Below, one piece after another: positions 47,001-55,920 of a DNA stretch of 64,000 nt; the first letter of the stretch is position 1, and the number at the start of each line of letters is the position of its first letter. Origin of the DNA: JARKQH01 sp964631605 (GTDB lineage: Bacteria; Verrucomicrobiota; Verrucomicrobiia; Limisphaerales; UBA8199); the NCBI GenBank assembly GCA_964631605.1, contig CAZVYG010000004.1:66023-130022 (forward strand), given 5' to 3'. The position numbers and the translations under genes were made by a program. Below the pieces are notes generated by a model that did not search any database, was not told the origin of the DNA, and saw nothing but the letters and a program-made list of their open reading frames with translations.

Positions 47001-47159
47001 GGGGTTGACGTTGGGATCACTGAAGACGCGCCGCAGGGAGAGACGTTTGCGGCCGGCCGAGGTCTCGGACTTCGGGTTGCGGGAGGCGGCGCCGGCGGTG
47101 GTGCGACGACGGCTCCGGGGAGCGGAGACGGGCAAAACTTGTTCGCTAAATTCAATCAT
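44067..47159 (-). CDS. nrdJ: Class II (adenosylcobalamin-dependent) ribonucleotide reductase
   Basis: A 1,030-residue vitamin-B12-dependent reductase making deoxyribonucleotides. ATG 47159 is preceded by an AGAGG ribosome site. The barrel carries QCSACFIQSVDDN (first redox Cys), GGGRPSGPLSF, the radical-site block NPCSEYVFLNNTACNLASLN (Cys, Glu, second redox Cys) and TVLAPTGTIAFLMDCDTTGIEP. The C-terminal tail has the thioredoxin-accessible zinc-ribbon-like cysteines (CANCG, CYKCLNCG, then GCS). A charged linker of about 60 residues near 760-820 precedes a conserved DUF-like region. No separate small subunit is needed. Likely NrdR boxes lie upstream; no B12 riboswitch was seen. Confidence 0.95.
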   Translation of the reverse strand: MIEFSEQVLPVSAPRSRRRTTAGAASRNPKSETSAGRKRLSLRRVFSDPNVNPFDQVEWEKRTAEITDDNNKVIFRQENVEVPKFWSHLATKVVVSKYFYGEQGTPERETSVRQLIHRICRTIADWGVKDGYFTRAAGEVFYDELSWLCLNQYGAFNSPVWFNVGLYHQYHVGNSSSRGNWFYNRKTGKPERARTQYEYPQCSACFIQSVDDNMESIMHLAYSEAMLFKFGSGTGTDLSPIRSSKEKLSGGGRPSGPLSFLRVYDQVANVVKSGGKTRRAAKMNTLRDWHGDIEEFIDAKQKEEKKAWALIEQGYDGSYNGDAYGSVMYQNENLSVRVSDDFMHAALEGREWWTRAVTTGQPLEKKDAATLLNKIAEGTWVCGDPGLQYDGAIQKWHTCKGTEPIHSTNPCSEYVFLNNTACNLASLNLMKFKREDGRFDVERFKAAVRLFITAQEILVDNASYPTPEIAENSHIFRTLGLGYANLGSLIMDYGLPYDSDEGRALAGAITAIMTGHAYEQSAELADILGPFQGYHHAACAHVPKPLAPDNVDSMLQVIQQHRDAVEAIQPSAEFDYLKQEARKVWDNALSRGRQAGFRNAQVTVLAPTGTIAFLMDCDTTGIEPDIALVKYKVLAGGGVLKIVNRTVPDALRRLGYSPSEIEAIVAHIEKYDTIEDVETGGQTVKSGLKPEHLHVFDCAFKPYQGKRSIHYLAHLRMMAAAQPFISGAISKTVNMPRESTVEDIRDAYVQAWKMGLKCVAIYRDGSKRSQPLNTRRTTDSSAGDASKDSALEARIRELEAEVRRLAPQTAKPPRRRLPETRTAITHKFDIAGHEGYLTVGLFEDGQPGELFITMAKEGSTIGGLMDGIGTLTSLALQYGVPLEALARKFAHVRFEPSGFTKNRDIPNAASITDYVFRWLACQFVPGYREENTPNRNQPELAIPGLQEEIKKKVNRPVPELPLAEDTDVLEVEGAAAGSNGHQPGRKITNISDSVAHFQQDAPACANCGAVTVRNGACYKCLNCGESQGCS

Positions 47160-47290
47160 GGTTTTCCTCTTAACGACTCTATCTGGCGGGCTTGGCGGGC
47201 TACCCGGCCCTGACCTCAGCCGCGCACCAGATTCGGTTCAAATTGGTTGCTTTCAAGACGACCGGGCCTCTGGTGGGAGGCCCGTCGCAC

Positions 47291-47340
47291 ACCCCATTAG
47301 TAGGGGAACGTTGTGAACTTATCCACCATATATGGGGTGG
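47291..47340 (-). promoter_or_regulatory. Probable paired NrdR boxes upstream of nrdJ
   Basis: Two imperfect palindromes, ACCCCATTAGTAGGGG (47291-47306) and CACCATATATGGGGTG (47324-47339), resemble the 16-bp NrdR box (consensus about acaCwATATaTwGtgt). Their centres are 32 bp apart, close to three helical turns, the spacing known for NrdR pairs. They lie about 130-180 bp before the nrdJ ATG. NrdR represses ribonucleotide reductase genes according to the ATP/dATP level. No nrdR gene is in the window. Confidence 0.5.
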
Positions 47341-47433
47341 CAAGGATTTTTTCAAAAAAATTTACGCAAACGTTATTCTTTCAAAAAAATGACAAAAAAC
47401 ACACCCCACAGCCACCACTCCGAAACGAATTGT

Positions 47434-48612
47434 TCACCGTTTCGGTTCGACAAAACCAACTTCGGCCTCGAGGCCGAGGCGCGCAAGCAATTCCAGTTCG
47501 ATTTCGCGCCGCGGATTTTCTGCAGAAGCGAGGGTGTTGGCGAAGAGGTCCTGGGAGATTTCGATGGCGATGGTGAGTTGGTGTTCGGTGAGCTGGACCT
47601 GGAAACGATGGCCGGCGGCGCGGGTTTGGGCGAGGACCTGGGCGATTTGGGTTTCGTAAAAGGTGATTTCGCGGAAGCGGAATTGACGGTCGAGGCGGTT
47701 GCCGGGCTGAAGGAGGGCGCCGGTGCGGCCGCAGGAGCATTTTTCGCGGCGCAACTGGGCGGCGATGCGGGTGCGGTAGCGGAGGAGGGGAAGGGCTTCG
47801 CGGGAGAGGGTGGTGATGACGAGTTCGCCGTCGCAGATTTCGGGCAGGAACTGGTCTTCGTTGATGTGGAAGCGGCCGGCCTCGCATTCCAGGCAGAGGC
47901 CGGGGTCGAGGATTTCGGGCAGGCCAAAGCTGCAGTGAACGGCGGCGAAGAGTCCGGCGGCGACCTGCTGGCGGGTTTCGTGGTTGACATTGCGGGAAAG
48001 CAGGACGCTGCGAAGATGGAGCGACTGCGGGTCCATGCGGCGTTGTTCGAGGCAGCGGGCGAAATCGAGGGCGTGAGTGGGGGTGGTGACCAGCACGGTG
48101 GGCCGGTAGTTCTGGAGCATGGCCAACTGGTAGTCGAGATGGAGGGGGTCCTCGGCGATGACGGAGGCTTCGATGAGTTCGGCCCCCAGGAGGTAGCCGG
48201 CGGCGGCGGAGGCGGCGGCGCGGCCGAGGGAGATTTGAATGACATCGTTGGCGGTGATGCCGGCGGCGGCGAGCTGGCGGGCCGCCAGACGGCTCCATTG
48301 GGTGAGGTCATTGCGGGTGTGGCCAATGACGAGGGGGCGCCCCTCGGGCCCGACGGCCGAGTGGAGGCGGATGATTTCGCGAAGCGGGAAGGCAAACAGG
48401 CCGTAGGGGAAGGCCTCGGCCAGGGTTTCGGGGGTGGTGAAAGGGAGGCGGGGGAGGTCTTCGAGCGATTCGACGCGCAGGTCGGCGAGCGCTTCGCGGT
48501 AACGGCGGACATTGCGGCGAAGGCGGACGACCAAGGCCTGCAGTCGTTCGAGTTGCAGTTGCTCGAGCTCCGCGCGGGGCATGGTTTCGTAACGGCGGTC
48601 AAAGATATTCAT
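47434..48612 (-). CDS. PaaK-like phenylacetate-CoA ligase family protein
   Basis: A 392-residue adenylate-forming enzyme of the phenylacetate-CoA ligase type. It has GELVITTLSREALPLLRYRT (the core adenylation motif with Arg and Asp-equivalent), SCGRTG, and FGLPEILDPGLCLEC for the substrate pocket. The usual ATP loop SSGTTGKP is altered to SAVGPEGRP, and the protein is about 40 residues shorter than typical PaaK, so activity is in doubt. It lies 28 bp after livF at the end of the transporter operon. In other bacteria such ligases next to Liv systems activate aryl acids from aromatic amino acids; this is the likely role if it is active. Confidence 0.82.
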   Translation of the reverse strand: MNIFDRRYETMPRAELEQLQLERLQALVVRLRRNVRRYREALADLRVESLEDLPRLPFTTPETLAEAFPYGLFAFPLREIIRLHSAVGPEGRPLVIGHTRNDLTQWSRLAARQLAAAGITANDVIQISLGRAAASAAAGYLLGAELIEASVIAEDPLHLDYQLAMLQNYRPTVLVTTPTHALDFARCLEQRRMDPQSLHLRSVLLSRNVNHETRQQVAAGLFAAVHCSFGLPEILDPGLCLECEAGRFHINEDQFLPEICDGELVITTLSREALPLLRYRTRIAAQLRREKCSCGRTGALLQPGNRLDRQFRFREITFYETQIAQVLAQTRAAGHRFQVQLTEHQLTIAIEISQDLFANTLASAENPRREIELELLARLGLEAEVGFVEPKR

Positions 48613-48640
48613 GGATCAAAAATTGAGACGACATAGGCGT

Positions 48641-49337
<697 letters not shown>

Positions 49338-49363
<26 letters not shown>

Positions 49364-50195
49364 GGTCCGGATTGCCGCCGAGATAGACGTTGATGACGGT
49401 GGCGTCGTTTTGAATGGCCTGAGGCGGGCCTTCGGCGATGCGGGCGCCGTGGTGCAGCACGACGATGTCGTCCGCCAGGCGCATCACCAGGGACATATCG
49501 TGCTCGACCAGCAGGAGGGTGATGCCGCGGTTGCGGATCTGGCGGATCAGATCGGCCAGGTCTTCTTTTTCCCTGGTGTTCAGGCCGCTGGCGGGCTCGT
49601 CCAGCAAGAGCATCCGCGGTTCGGTCGCCAGGGCGCGGGCCAGCTCGACCAGGCGCCGCTGGCCGAAGGGCAGGGAACCGGCGGGGAACAGGGCCAGATG
49701 CGCGAGGCCGACGACCTCAAGCTGTTGCATGGCGGCGTGGCGGATGGCGCGTTCCTCGGCTGCCTGGCCGGGGAGACGAAAGGCGCATCCGAAAAAGCCG
49801 CGGCGGGCGCGGCTGTGGCGTCCCACCATGACGTTTTCCAGGACGTTCATTTGCAGGAACAGGCTTGGGTTCTGGAAGGTTCGGGAAATGCCCGCGCAGG
49901 CAATTTGATAGGGCTTCCACCCTTGAATGGGCCTGCCTTGGAAGGTGATACGTCCCGCATCGGGCCGAAGCAGGCCGCAGACCAGATTGAACAAGGTGGT
50001 TTTGCCCGCGCCGTTGGGGCCGATCAGGCCCTTGATCTGACCGGGGAGGACTTTGAAGCTTACGTCGTCCACGGCGACCAGGCCGCCGAAGCTGCGGCGG
50101 ACATTTTCGACTTCGAGCAACGGGGGGCTGGCCGGGGCGGGGGCGGTGGTTGGGCCGGCCGGGGCGAGAGAGGGGGAGGAGGTTGCCGGGCTCAT
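49338..50195 (-). CDS. livG: Branched-chain amino acid ABC transporter ATPase
   Basis: A 285-residue ATPase. After a Pro/Ala-rich N-terminal extension of about 25 residues come LEVENVRRSFGGLVAVDD, Walker A GPNGAGKT, the LivG-type signature LPFGQRRLVELARAL (instead of LSGGQ), Walker B MLLLDEPASGLN and LLVEHDM. The start overlaps the livM stop as ATGA. The extension is not usual in the family and may not be functional. Confidence 0.93.
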
Positions 50196-51283
50196 GAGCG
50201 CTCCAATCGGTCTTCGGAGAGGTTGCGCAAGCCGCAGGTACGGCGGAGCCAGGCGCCGAGGGGTCTGAGAGGTCCCTGGGGCGCGAGGGTGATGATGAGG
50301 ATGAGGATGATACCAAAGACGGCGTTATCCAGGCTGCCGAACCAGCCGCGCAGGGAGGCGTAATTCAAGGCGGTGCTGACGATGGTCACGCCCCAAAGGT
50401 TGGCCATGCCGCCGGCGGCGGCGAGGGCCACATAGCGAACGGATTTGAAGGCGCCGGCTTCCGACGGGCCGATGCCGCCGGTGAAGTGAGTGAAGAAGAC
50501 TCCCGCCAGGGCCGCGAGCCAGGCGCTCAGGAGAAACACCTTGAGCTTGTAGGAGGCGGTGTTGATGCCCATGGCGTTGGCGGCGGTTTCGCGGTCGTGG
50601 ATGGCCTGGAGGGCGCGGCCGATGCGCGAGCGCAGGAGGTTGCGCAGCAACACCAGCAGGAGCAGCACCAGGGCGCACGCGATGTAGTAATTCTGGACGC
50701 GGGCGGCGGTTTTGCCCGTGACGGCGAGCCCGCCGGCGAGGGGCCAGGGCGGCACGCCGTTGATGCCGTCGGCGGCGCCGGTCAGCGTGCTGCCGACCAG
50801 GAGTTTGCTCACGATGAGGCCAAAGCCGAGCGTGGCCATGGCGAGATAATGGCCGCGGAGGCGGAGGGCGGGATAGCCGATGAGCAGGGCGACGCCGGTG
50901 GTGAGCACCATGGCCGCGACGAAGGCGGCCCAGGGGGAAACGGTGAGGATGGTGTTGCCGAAGAGGTCCTCCCTGGCGATGAACACGTGGGCCTGGTGCA
51001 GCCAGCCGCCCAGGGTTGAATGTCCCCAGGGGGAGAAATCATGGGTGGTGAGCACCGCCGAGGTGTAGCCGCCAATGGCGAAGAAGGCGCCGTGTCCGAG
51101 GGAGACCTGGCCGGCATGGCCCATGAGCAGGCAGAGCCCCATCACCACGATGGCGTAGTAGAGGGACATGGTGAGCTGGGTGAGGCAGTACTGCGTGCCG
51201 GTGGCGCGCATGAGCTGCTGGAGGGCCACCATCACCAGGGCGCACAGGGCAAAGGGGAGCAGTTGCTGGATTTGGCGCGTCAT
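50192..51283 (-). CDS. livM: Branched-chain amino acid ABC transporter permease
   Basis: A 363-residue inner-membrane permease with about ten helices, starting at ATG 51283 (MTRQIQQLLPFALCALVMVA). LivM landmarks are GHAGQVSLGHGAFFAIGGYTSA, YPALRLRGHYLAMATLGFG and the cytoplasmic EAA-like loop GRALQAIHDRETAANAMGIN. Residues after about 100 (HDFSPWGHSTLGGWLHQAH) form an extra periplasmic loop. It pairs with LivH. ATGA overlap with livG; 28 bp after livH. Confidence 0.92.
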   Translation of the reverse strand: MTRQIQQLLPFALCALVMVALQQLMRATGTQYCLTQLTMSLYYAIVVMGLCLLMGHAGQVSLGHGAFFAIGGYTSAVLTTHDFSPWGHSTLGGWLHQAHVFIAREDLFGNTILTVSPWAAFVAAMVLTTGVALLIGYPALRLRGHYLAMATLGFGLIVSKLLVGSTLTGAADGINGVPPWPLAGGLAVTGKTAARVQNYYIACALVLLLLVLLRNLLRSRIGRALQAIHDRETAANAMGINTASYKLKVFLLSAWLAALAGVFFTHFTGGIGPSEAGAFKSVRYVALAAAGGMANLWGVTIVSTALNYASLRGWFGSLDNAVFGIILILIITLAPQGPLRPLGAWLRRTCGLRNLSEDRLERS

Positions 51284-51311
51284 GTTCGGAGGCGGGGGAA
51301 TCGAGGCCGCA

Positions 51312-52205
51312 TCAGTGTTCCCTGACGTGGGCGCCGGCCGGAGCGCCGAACAGGCCGTGCGGCCGGATGAACAGGACGAGCAACAAAATGGCGAAAGCGG
51401 AGACATCGTTGTAAGCGGCCGGCAGGCGGCTGACGCTGACGGCCTCCAGGACCCCCACCAACAGGCCGCCGAGGACGGCCGCCATGGGGTTGCCCAGCCC
51501 GCCGAGGATGGCGGCGGCAAAGCCCTTGATTGCGAGGCCGCCGCCCATTTCGTAGTGGGTCAGGGTGATGGGGGAGATGACGCAACCGGCCAGGGCGCCC
51601 AGGCCGGCGCTGAGGCCGAAGGCCAGGGTCCGCATGTTGGAGATGTTAATGCCGGCGAGCATGGCTGCTTCGGGGTTGGAGGAGCAGGCGCGCATGGCCC
51701 GGCCCTTGAGGGTGTATTTGAGGAAAACATGAAGGCCGGCGACGCTCAGGCCCACGGCGCCCAAGACCCAGAGCACCTGGGGCGAGATGGCCGCACCCAA
51801 GAGCTTGACGGAGGAGATTTCGTTGCCGGTGAAATAGGGGAGGGAGCGGACTTTTTCATCCCACAGGTGCAAAGCCGCCTCCTGGATGACGATGGAAAGG
51901 CCGATGGTAATGATGATCAGGTGCAGGATGGAGTGGTGGCGCAGTTTGCGAAAGAAGAGCAGTTCCAACAGGCAACCCAGCACGGCGACCGTGAGGATGG
52001 CGCCCGTGACGGCCACCGGCAGGGGGACGAAGTGGGCGAGTGTGACGGCGACCATCCCGCCGAGCATGACAAATTCGCCCTGGGCGAAATTCAGGACGCC
52101 GGTGGCGCTGTAGATGAGGTTGAAGCCAATGGCCACAACGGCATAAATGCTGCCTTTGGTGATCCCAGACAGGAAGTATTGAAGCGCTAAATTACCGGGG
52201 TCCAC
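51312..52205 (-). CDS. livH: Branched-chain amino acid ABC transporter permease
   Basis: A 297-residue permease with eight or so helices, GTG start at 52205. Typical segments: KGSIYAVVAIGFNLIYSATG, VLNFAQGEFVMLGGM, the EAA-like loop GRAMRACSSNPEAAMLAGIN, and GFAAAILGGLGNPMAAVLGG near the end. It forms the membrane channel with LivM. It lies 51 bp after the second binding-protein gene. Confidence 0.93.
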   Translation of the reverse strand: MDPGNLALQYFLSGITKGSIYAVVAIGFNLIYSATGVLNFAQGEFVMLGGMVAVTLAHFVPLPVAVTGAILTVAVLGCLLELLFFRKLRHHSILHLIIITIGLSIVIQEAALHLWDEKVRSLPYFTGNEISSVKLLGAAISPQVLWVLGAVGLSVAGLHVFLKYTLKGRAMRACSSNPEAAMLAGINISNMRTLAFGLSAGLGALAGCVISPITLTHYEMGGGLAIKGFAAAILGGLGNPMAAVLGGLLVGVLEAVSVSRLPAAYNDVSAFAILLLVLFIRPHGLFGAPAGAHVREH

Positions 52206-52256
52206 GGCAAACGAGGGCCAGGGTGCGGAAAGTCACGGGAAAGGGCGGTTTTGGGC

Positions 52257-53417
52257 TTACTTGCGGTAAACGGTGAATTTCCCGTTTTTGACCGTAATCA
52301 TCTCAAAGGCGTCCATGCTCAGGCCGGTGTGGTCCGTGGCCGAGAAGTTGAACACGCCGGCCGTGCCGACGAGGCCTTGAATGCCCTCGATGGCCTGGCG
52401 CACCTTTTCGCGGTCGGGCGCGCCGGCCTTCTTTAACGCCTCGACAATCACCAGAATGGCGTCATAAGCGTGGCCGCCAAAGGTGCTGACGTCTTCATTG
52501 AACAGTTTTTCGTATTCCTGCTTGTAGGCGGTGACGACTTTTTTCTGCGGGTGATTGTCAGGCAGTTCCTCGGCGACGACAATGCGGCTGGCGGGGAAGA
52601 GGGTGCCTTCGGCGGCGACGCCGGCCTGCTCGGCGTACTTGCGGTTGGCAAAGCCGTGGCTCTGGTAGAGCGGGACGTTGAGGCCGATCTGCTTCATGTT
52701 CTTGGCGACGATGGATTGGGCGGGGACGATGGACCAGTTGACCACCGCCTGGACGCCGGGCTGGCTTTTGACCTTGGTCAGAATATCGGTCAAGTCGGTG
52801 GCTTGTTTGTCATAGACCTCGTTGACGAGAATCTCCATGCCTTCGGTTTTGGCGAAGTCCTCGAGCTGTTTCTTGCCGGCGGCGCCGAAGCCGTCGTTGC
52901 TGCTGAGGACGGCGACCCTGCGGATGCCGTGGTCTTTCATGGTTCGATAAATCAGGACGGCGGCATGGCTGTCCTTGGGGGCGACTTTGAAGACGTGTTT
53001 GGCCAGGGGGTTGACGATGACCTCGGCGGCGGCGCAGGAGATGAGGATCATCTGGTTTTCCTCGCACAGGGCCTTGATCTGCATGGTTTCGCCGCTGGTG
53101 GAGGGGCCGATGATGGCGAGCACCTGATCCTCTTCGATCAACTGTTTGGCGAAGGAAACGGCCTTTTCCGGGCTGCCGCCGCTATCCTTGAGGATCAGTT
53201 GGAGTTTGCGGCCGTTGACGCCGCCTTCGCTGTTGATTTTGTCCACCAGCATTTTGGCCGTTTTGGCGGCCGGCGCGCCGAGGAAGGAGGCCGGGCCGGT
53301 GACGGAGAGGATGGTGCCAATTTTGATGGGGCCCGAGCCGGCGGCGGCAGGGGAAGGGGCGGGCGCAAGGAGGCTCAGCCCCAGGCCCAGAGTGAGAACA
53401 GTGGTGAAACGATTCAT
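52257..53417 (-). CDS. livK: Periplasmic amino-acid-type binding protein (second of a tandem pair)
   Basis: A 386-residue type I periplasmic binding protein (LivK/LivJ-like). Signal peptide MNRFTTVLTLGLGLSLLAPA. Ligand-site regions include GPASFLGAPAAKTAKMLVDK, IGPSTSGETMQIKALCEE and SCAAAEVIVNPLAKHVFKV, followed by the hinge and SNDGFGAAGKKQLEDFAK. It is extremely similar along its full length to the adjacent 53430-54590 protein, including length, so the pair arose by tandem duplication. Differences in the ligand lobe may broaden substrate range. Ligand could be a branched-chain or aromatic amino acid or an aryl acid. Confidence 0.9.
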   Translation of the reverse strand: MNRFTTVLTLGLGLSLLAPAPSPAAAGSGPIKIGTILSVTGPASFLGAPAAKTAKMLVDKINSEGGVNGRKLQLILKDSGGSPEKAVSFAKQLIEEDQVLAIIGPSTSGETMQIKALCEENQMILISCAAAEVIVNPLAKHVFKVAPKDSHAAVLIYRTMKDHGIRRVAVLSSNDGFGAAGKKQLEDFAKTEGMEILVNEVYDKQATDLTDILTKVKSQPGVQAVVNWSIVPAQSIVAKNMKQIGLNVPLYQSHGFANRKYAEQAGVAAEGTLFPASRIVVAEELPDNHPQKKVVTAYKQEYEKLFNEDVSTFGGHAYDAILVIVEALKKAGAPDREKVRQAIEGIQGLVGTAGVFNFSATDHTGLSMDAFEMITVKNGKFTVYRK

Positions 53418-53429
53418 ATATGCAGGCGG

Positions 53430-54590
53430 TTAAGGTTTGTAGATGGTAAACTTGCCGTCCTTGACGGTGAGCATTTCGAAGGCATCGAGGTCGAGGCCGG
53501 TGTGGTCGGCGGCAGAATAATTGAACACGCCGGCAGTGCCCACGAAGCCGCGCAGGTTTTCGATGGCGTCGCGGACCTTTTCGCGGTCGGGCTGGCCCGC
53601 TTTGCGGAGGCCTTCGACCACGACCATGAGGGCATCGTAGGCGTGGCCGCCGAAGGTGCTGACGTCTTCTTTGAAGAGCGTCTCGTAGTCGCGCTGGTAC
53701 TTGGCGAGGACCTGCTTTTGGGGGTGGGTGTCGGGGAGTTCGTTCACCACCAACAGGCGGCTGGCCGGGAAGAGGATGCCTTCGGCGGCGACGCCGGCCT
53801 GCTCGACATACCTGCGGTTGCCGAAGCCGTGGCTTTGGAAGAGGGGAATGGCCAGGCCCAATTGCTTCATGTTCTTGGCGACGATGGATTGGGCGGGAAC
53901 GATGGACCAGTTGACCACCGCCTGGACCGCGCTTTGGGCTTTGACCTTGGTGAGGATATCGGTCAAGTCGGTGGCGCCTTTGTCATAGACTTCGTTGACG
54001 AGGATTTCGATGCCCTCGGCGGCGGCCAAGTCCTCGAGTTGCTTTTTGCCGGCCGCGCCGAAGCCGTCGTTGCTGCTGACGACGGCGATTTTGCGGATGC
54101 CCTTCTGTTTCATGGTGCGGTAAATCCAGGTGACGGCCTGGCTGTCTTTCTGGGGGACCTTGAAGACGTAGCGGGCGACGGGATTGACGATGACCTCGGC
54201 GGCGGCGCAGGAGACGAGGATCATTTTATTCTCCTCGCACAGGGCCTTGATTTGCATCGTTTCGCCGCTGGTGGAGGGGCCGATGATGGCCAGGACCTTG
54301 TCTTCTTCGATCAATTGTTTGGCAAAAGAAACGGCTTTTTCCGGGCTGCCGCCGCTGTCTTTGAGCACCAGCTCGAGCTTTCGGCCGTTGACGCCGCCGG
54401 CCGCGTTGATTTGGTCTATGAGCATGCGGGCGGTTTTGGCCTCCGGGGCGCCGAGGAACGCGGCGGGGCCGGTCACGGAGAAGATGGCGCCGATTTTGAT
54501 CGGGGCCGCATCCGCGGCGCCCCGGGCGGGGTGGGTAAGGAGCGCGAGAGTTCCGACAGCCAGAGTGGTGATAAGCAAGGAGGGCTTCAT
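53430..54590 (-). CDS. livK: Periplasmic amino-acid-type binding protein (first of a tandem pair)
   Basis: A 386-residue paralogue of the following gene, 12 bp upstream of it, and the first gene of the livKKHMGF-paaK operon. Signal peptide LLITTLAVGTLALLTHPARG. The same ligand-site blocks occur (GPAAFLGAPEAKTARMLIDQ, IGPSTSGETMQIKALCEE, SCAAAEVIVNPVARYVFKV, SSNDGFGAAGKKQLEDLA). The promoter must be in 54591-54902. No clear ribosome site is seen before the ATG. Confidence 0.9.
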   Translation of the reverse strand: MKPSLLITTLAVGTLALLTHPARGAADAAPIKIGAIFSVTGPAAFLGAPEAKTARMLIDQINAAGGVNGRKLELVLKDSGGSPEKAVSFAKQLIEEDKVLAIIGPSTSGETMQIKALCEENKMILVSCAAAEVIVNPVARYVFKVPQKDSQAVTWIYRTMKQKGIRKIAVVSSNDGFGAAGKKQLEDLAAAEGIEILVNEVYDKGATDLTDILTKVKAQSAVQAVVNWSIVPAQSIVAKNMKQLGLAIPLFQSHGFGNRRYVEQAGVAAEGILFPASRLLVVNELPDTHPQKQVLAKYQRDYETLFKEDVSTFGGHAYDALMVVVEGLRKAGQPDREKVRDAIENLRGFVGTAGVFNYSAADHTGLDLDAFEMLTVKDGKFTIYKP

Positions 54591-54902
54591 AGTTTTGAAG
54601 TGGTTCTGATGATGTTGCGTTGCAGTTTGGTCAAAGACGCCGCCAACAGAGCCGCCCCCACCCGACAGTCACGCGGAAGGGGCAGACCGATGCAGAGTGC
54701 CAAGGTTCCCCGCGGGTTGTCAATCCGCCATGCCGGTTTTTTGCGGGGAGGGGGGCGGCGGGTTGGTTTCTCCGGGATTGCATCCGGGGGACGGACAGTG
54801 CAGACTGCGGCATCGGCAAACAGGCCCGGAGTCCGGCGTGGCGGTGCCAACGGCTGGCCGGAAGGGGGTTTGTCGGACGTGTAATCAACCAGAAAGACAA
54901 TC
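54591..54902. other. Divergent intergenic region
   Basis: 312 bp between the livK operon and a response regulator gene on the other strand. It presumably carries both promoters. No operator, riboswitch or small gene was recognised. Confidence 0.45.
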
Positions 54903-55589
54903 ATGGCGCAGGCCAAACCAAACCCGCCCAAGGATACCCGCACCCGCATATTGCTTGTGGACGACCATGCCGTGGTGCGTTTCGGAATCGCCCAGCTCAT
55001 CAACCGGCAGGGGGACATGGTCGTCTGCGGGGAGGAAGAGGACGCCTCCCATGCGCTCAGCGCGATTGAGAAACTGAAGCCGGACCTGGTGATTGCCGAC
55101 ATTTCGCTCAAGGAGAGCAGCGGGTTGGAGCTGATGCGGAACATCAAGGCGCAGTTTTCGCGGCTGCCCGTGCTGGTGGTGAGCGCCCATGACGAGAATG
55201 TCTATGCCGAGATTGCGTTTCGCGCCGGCGCCCTGGGTTACCTGATGAAGCAGGAAGCGCTCGAGAAGGTGATTATCGCGATTCGGCGGGTGCTCAGCGG
55301 CAATGTTTATGTGAGCGACGCGCTGGCCGCCCGGATGCTGCAACAGCAGGTGCGGGGCCAGGCCAGCGTGGCGGAATCGCCGGTCAAGGGGCTCAGCGAT
55401 CGGGAGTTGGAGGTGTTCCAGCTTATTGGGCAGTGGAAGTCCACCAGTGAAATCGCCGCCGAACTGCATTTAAGCGTCAAGACCATTGAGTATTACCGCG
55501 AGCAGATCAAGCGCAAGCTCAACCTCAAGAGCGCCGCGGAGTTGACCCAGCACGCCACCGAGTGGGTCAAGCGGGAGTCGGCCGGTTGA
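54903..55589 (+). CDS. NarL/FixJ-type response regulator
   Basis: A 228-residue regulator divergent from the liv operon. Receiver: ILLVDDHAVVRFGIAQLI, phosphoacceptor Asp in LVIADISLKESSG (about residue 68), Ser in VVSAHDEN, Lys in YLMKQEA. HTH: LSDRELEVFQLIGQW and TSEIAAELHLSVKTIEYYRE. Its position makes control of the transporter operon possible but unproven. No kinase is adjacent. Confidence 0.9.
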   Translation: MAQAKPNPPKDTRTRILLVDDHAVVRFGIAQLINRQGDMVVCGEEEDASHALSAIEKLKPDLVIADISLKESSGLELMRNIKAQFSRLPVLVVSAHDENVYAEIAFRAGALGYLMKQEALEKVIIAIRRVLSGNVYVSDALAARMLQQQVRGQASVAESPVKGLSDRELEVFQLIGQWKSTSEIAAELHLSVKTIEYYREQIKRKLNLKSAAELTQHATEWVKRESAG

Positions 55590-55920
55590 GTGGGCCGGTT
55601 GAAAGCTGGTTGAGCCGGCGGCCGAGGATTGTAAAGCGGAGGATTTGACTGGCGTGGCGGGCGGGTGCCGGCCGCAGGCCGGCGGGTTGCCGAGGGCAGC
55701 CTACGGGAGGTGTGAGGGAGTGGAAAACACGGGAGGGATTTCAGGGAGGGAAAGGAGAAGAGTTCGGCCTTTTGGACCGAGAGACACTTGAAGCGCGCCC
55801 GGCGGGTGGGCTGTCCCGGGGAATCCCCGGGGCGGCGGTTCGGGGAGACGCCGGGAACACGGCTGTGTGCTGCCCCGATTGTTGAAATCCTCGGGCGACC
55901 CTAGGTTGAGGCAGCGAATT
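55590..55920. other. Intergenic region between two regulators
   Basis: 331 bp without a gene. It is GC-rich with several CCGGC/GCCGG runs near 55600-55690 that could fold, but no terminator with a T tract and no clear promoter was recognised. Confidence 0.4.

Noticed and set aside
43860..47213. A 1,117-codon open frame on the plus strand across nrdJ
   Set aside because: It is the antisense shadow of a complete, motif-rich class II reductase. Its translation is a Gly/Val/Ala/Asp-rich string without domains, as expected from GC-rich codon bias.
47160..47290. Cobalamin riboswitch upstream of the B12-dependent reductase
   Set aside because: No B12-box-like sequence or the expected long folded leader was recognised.
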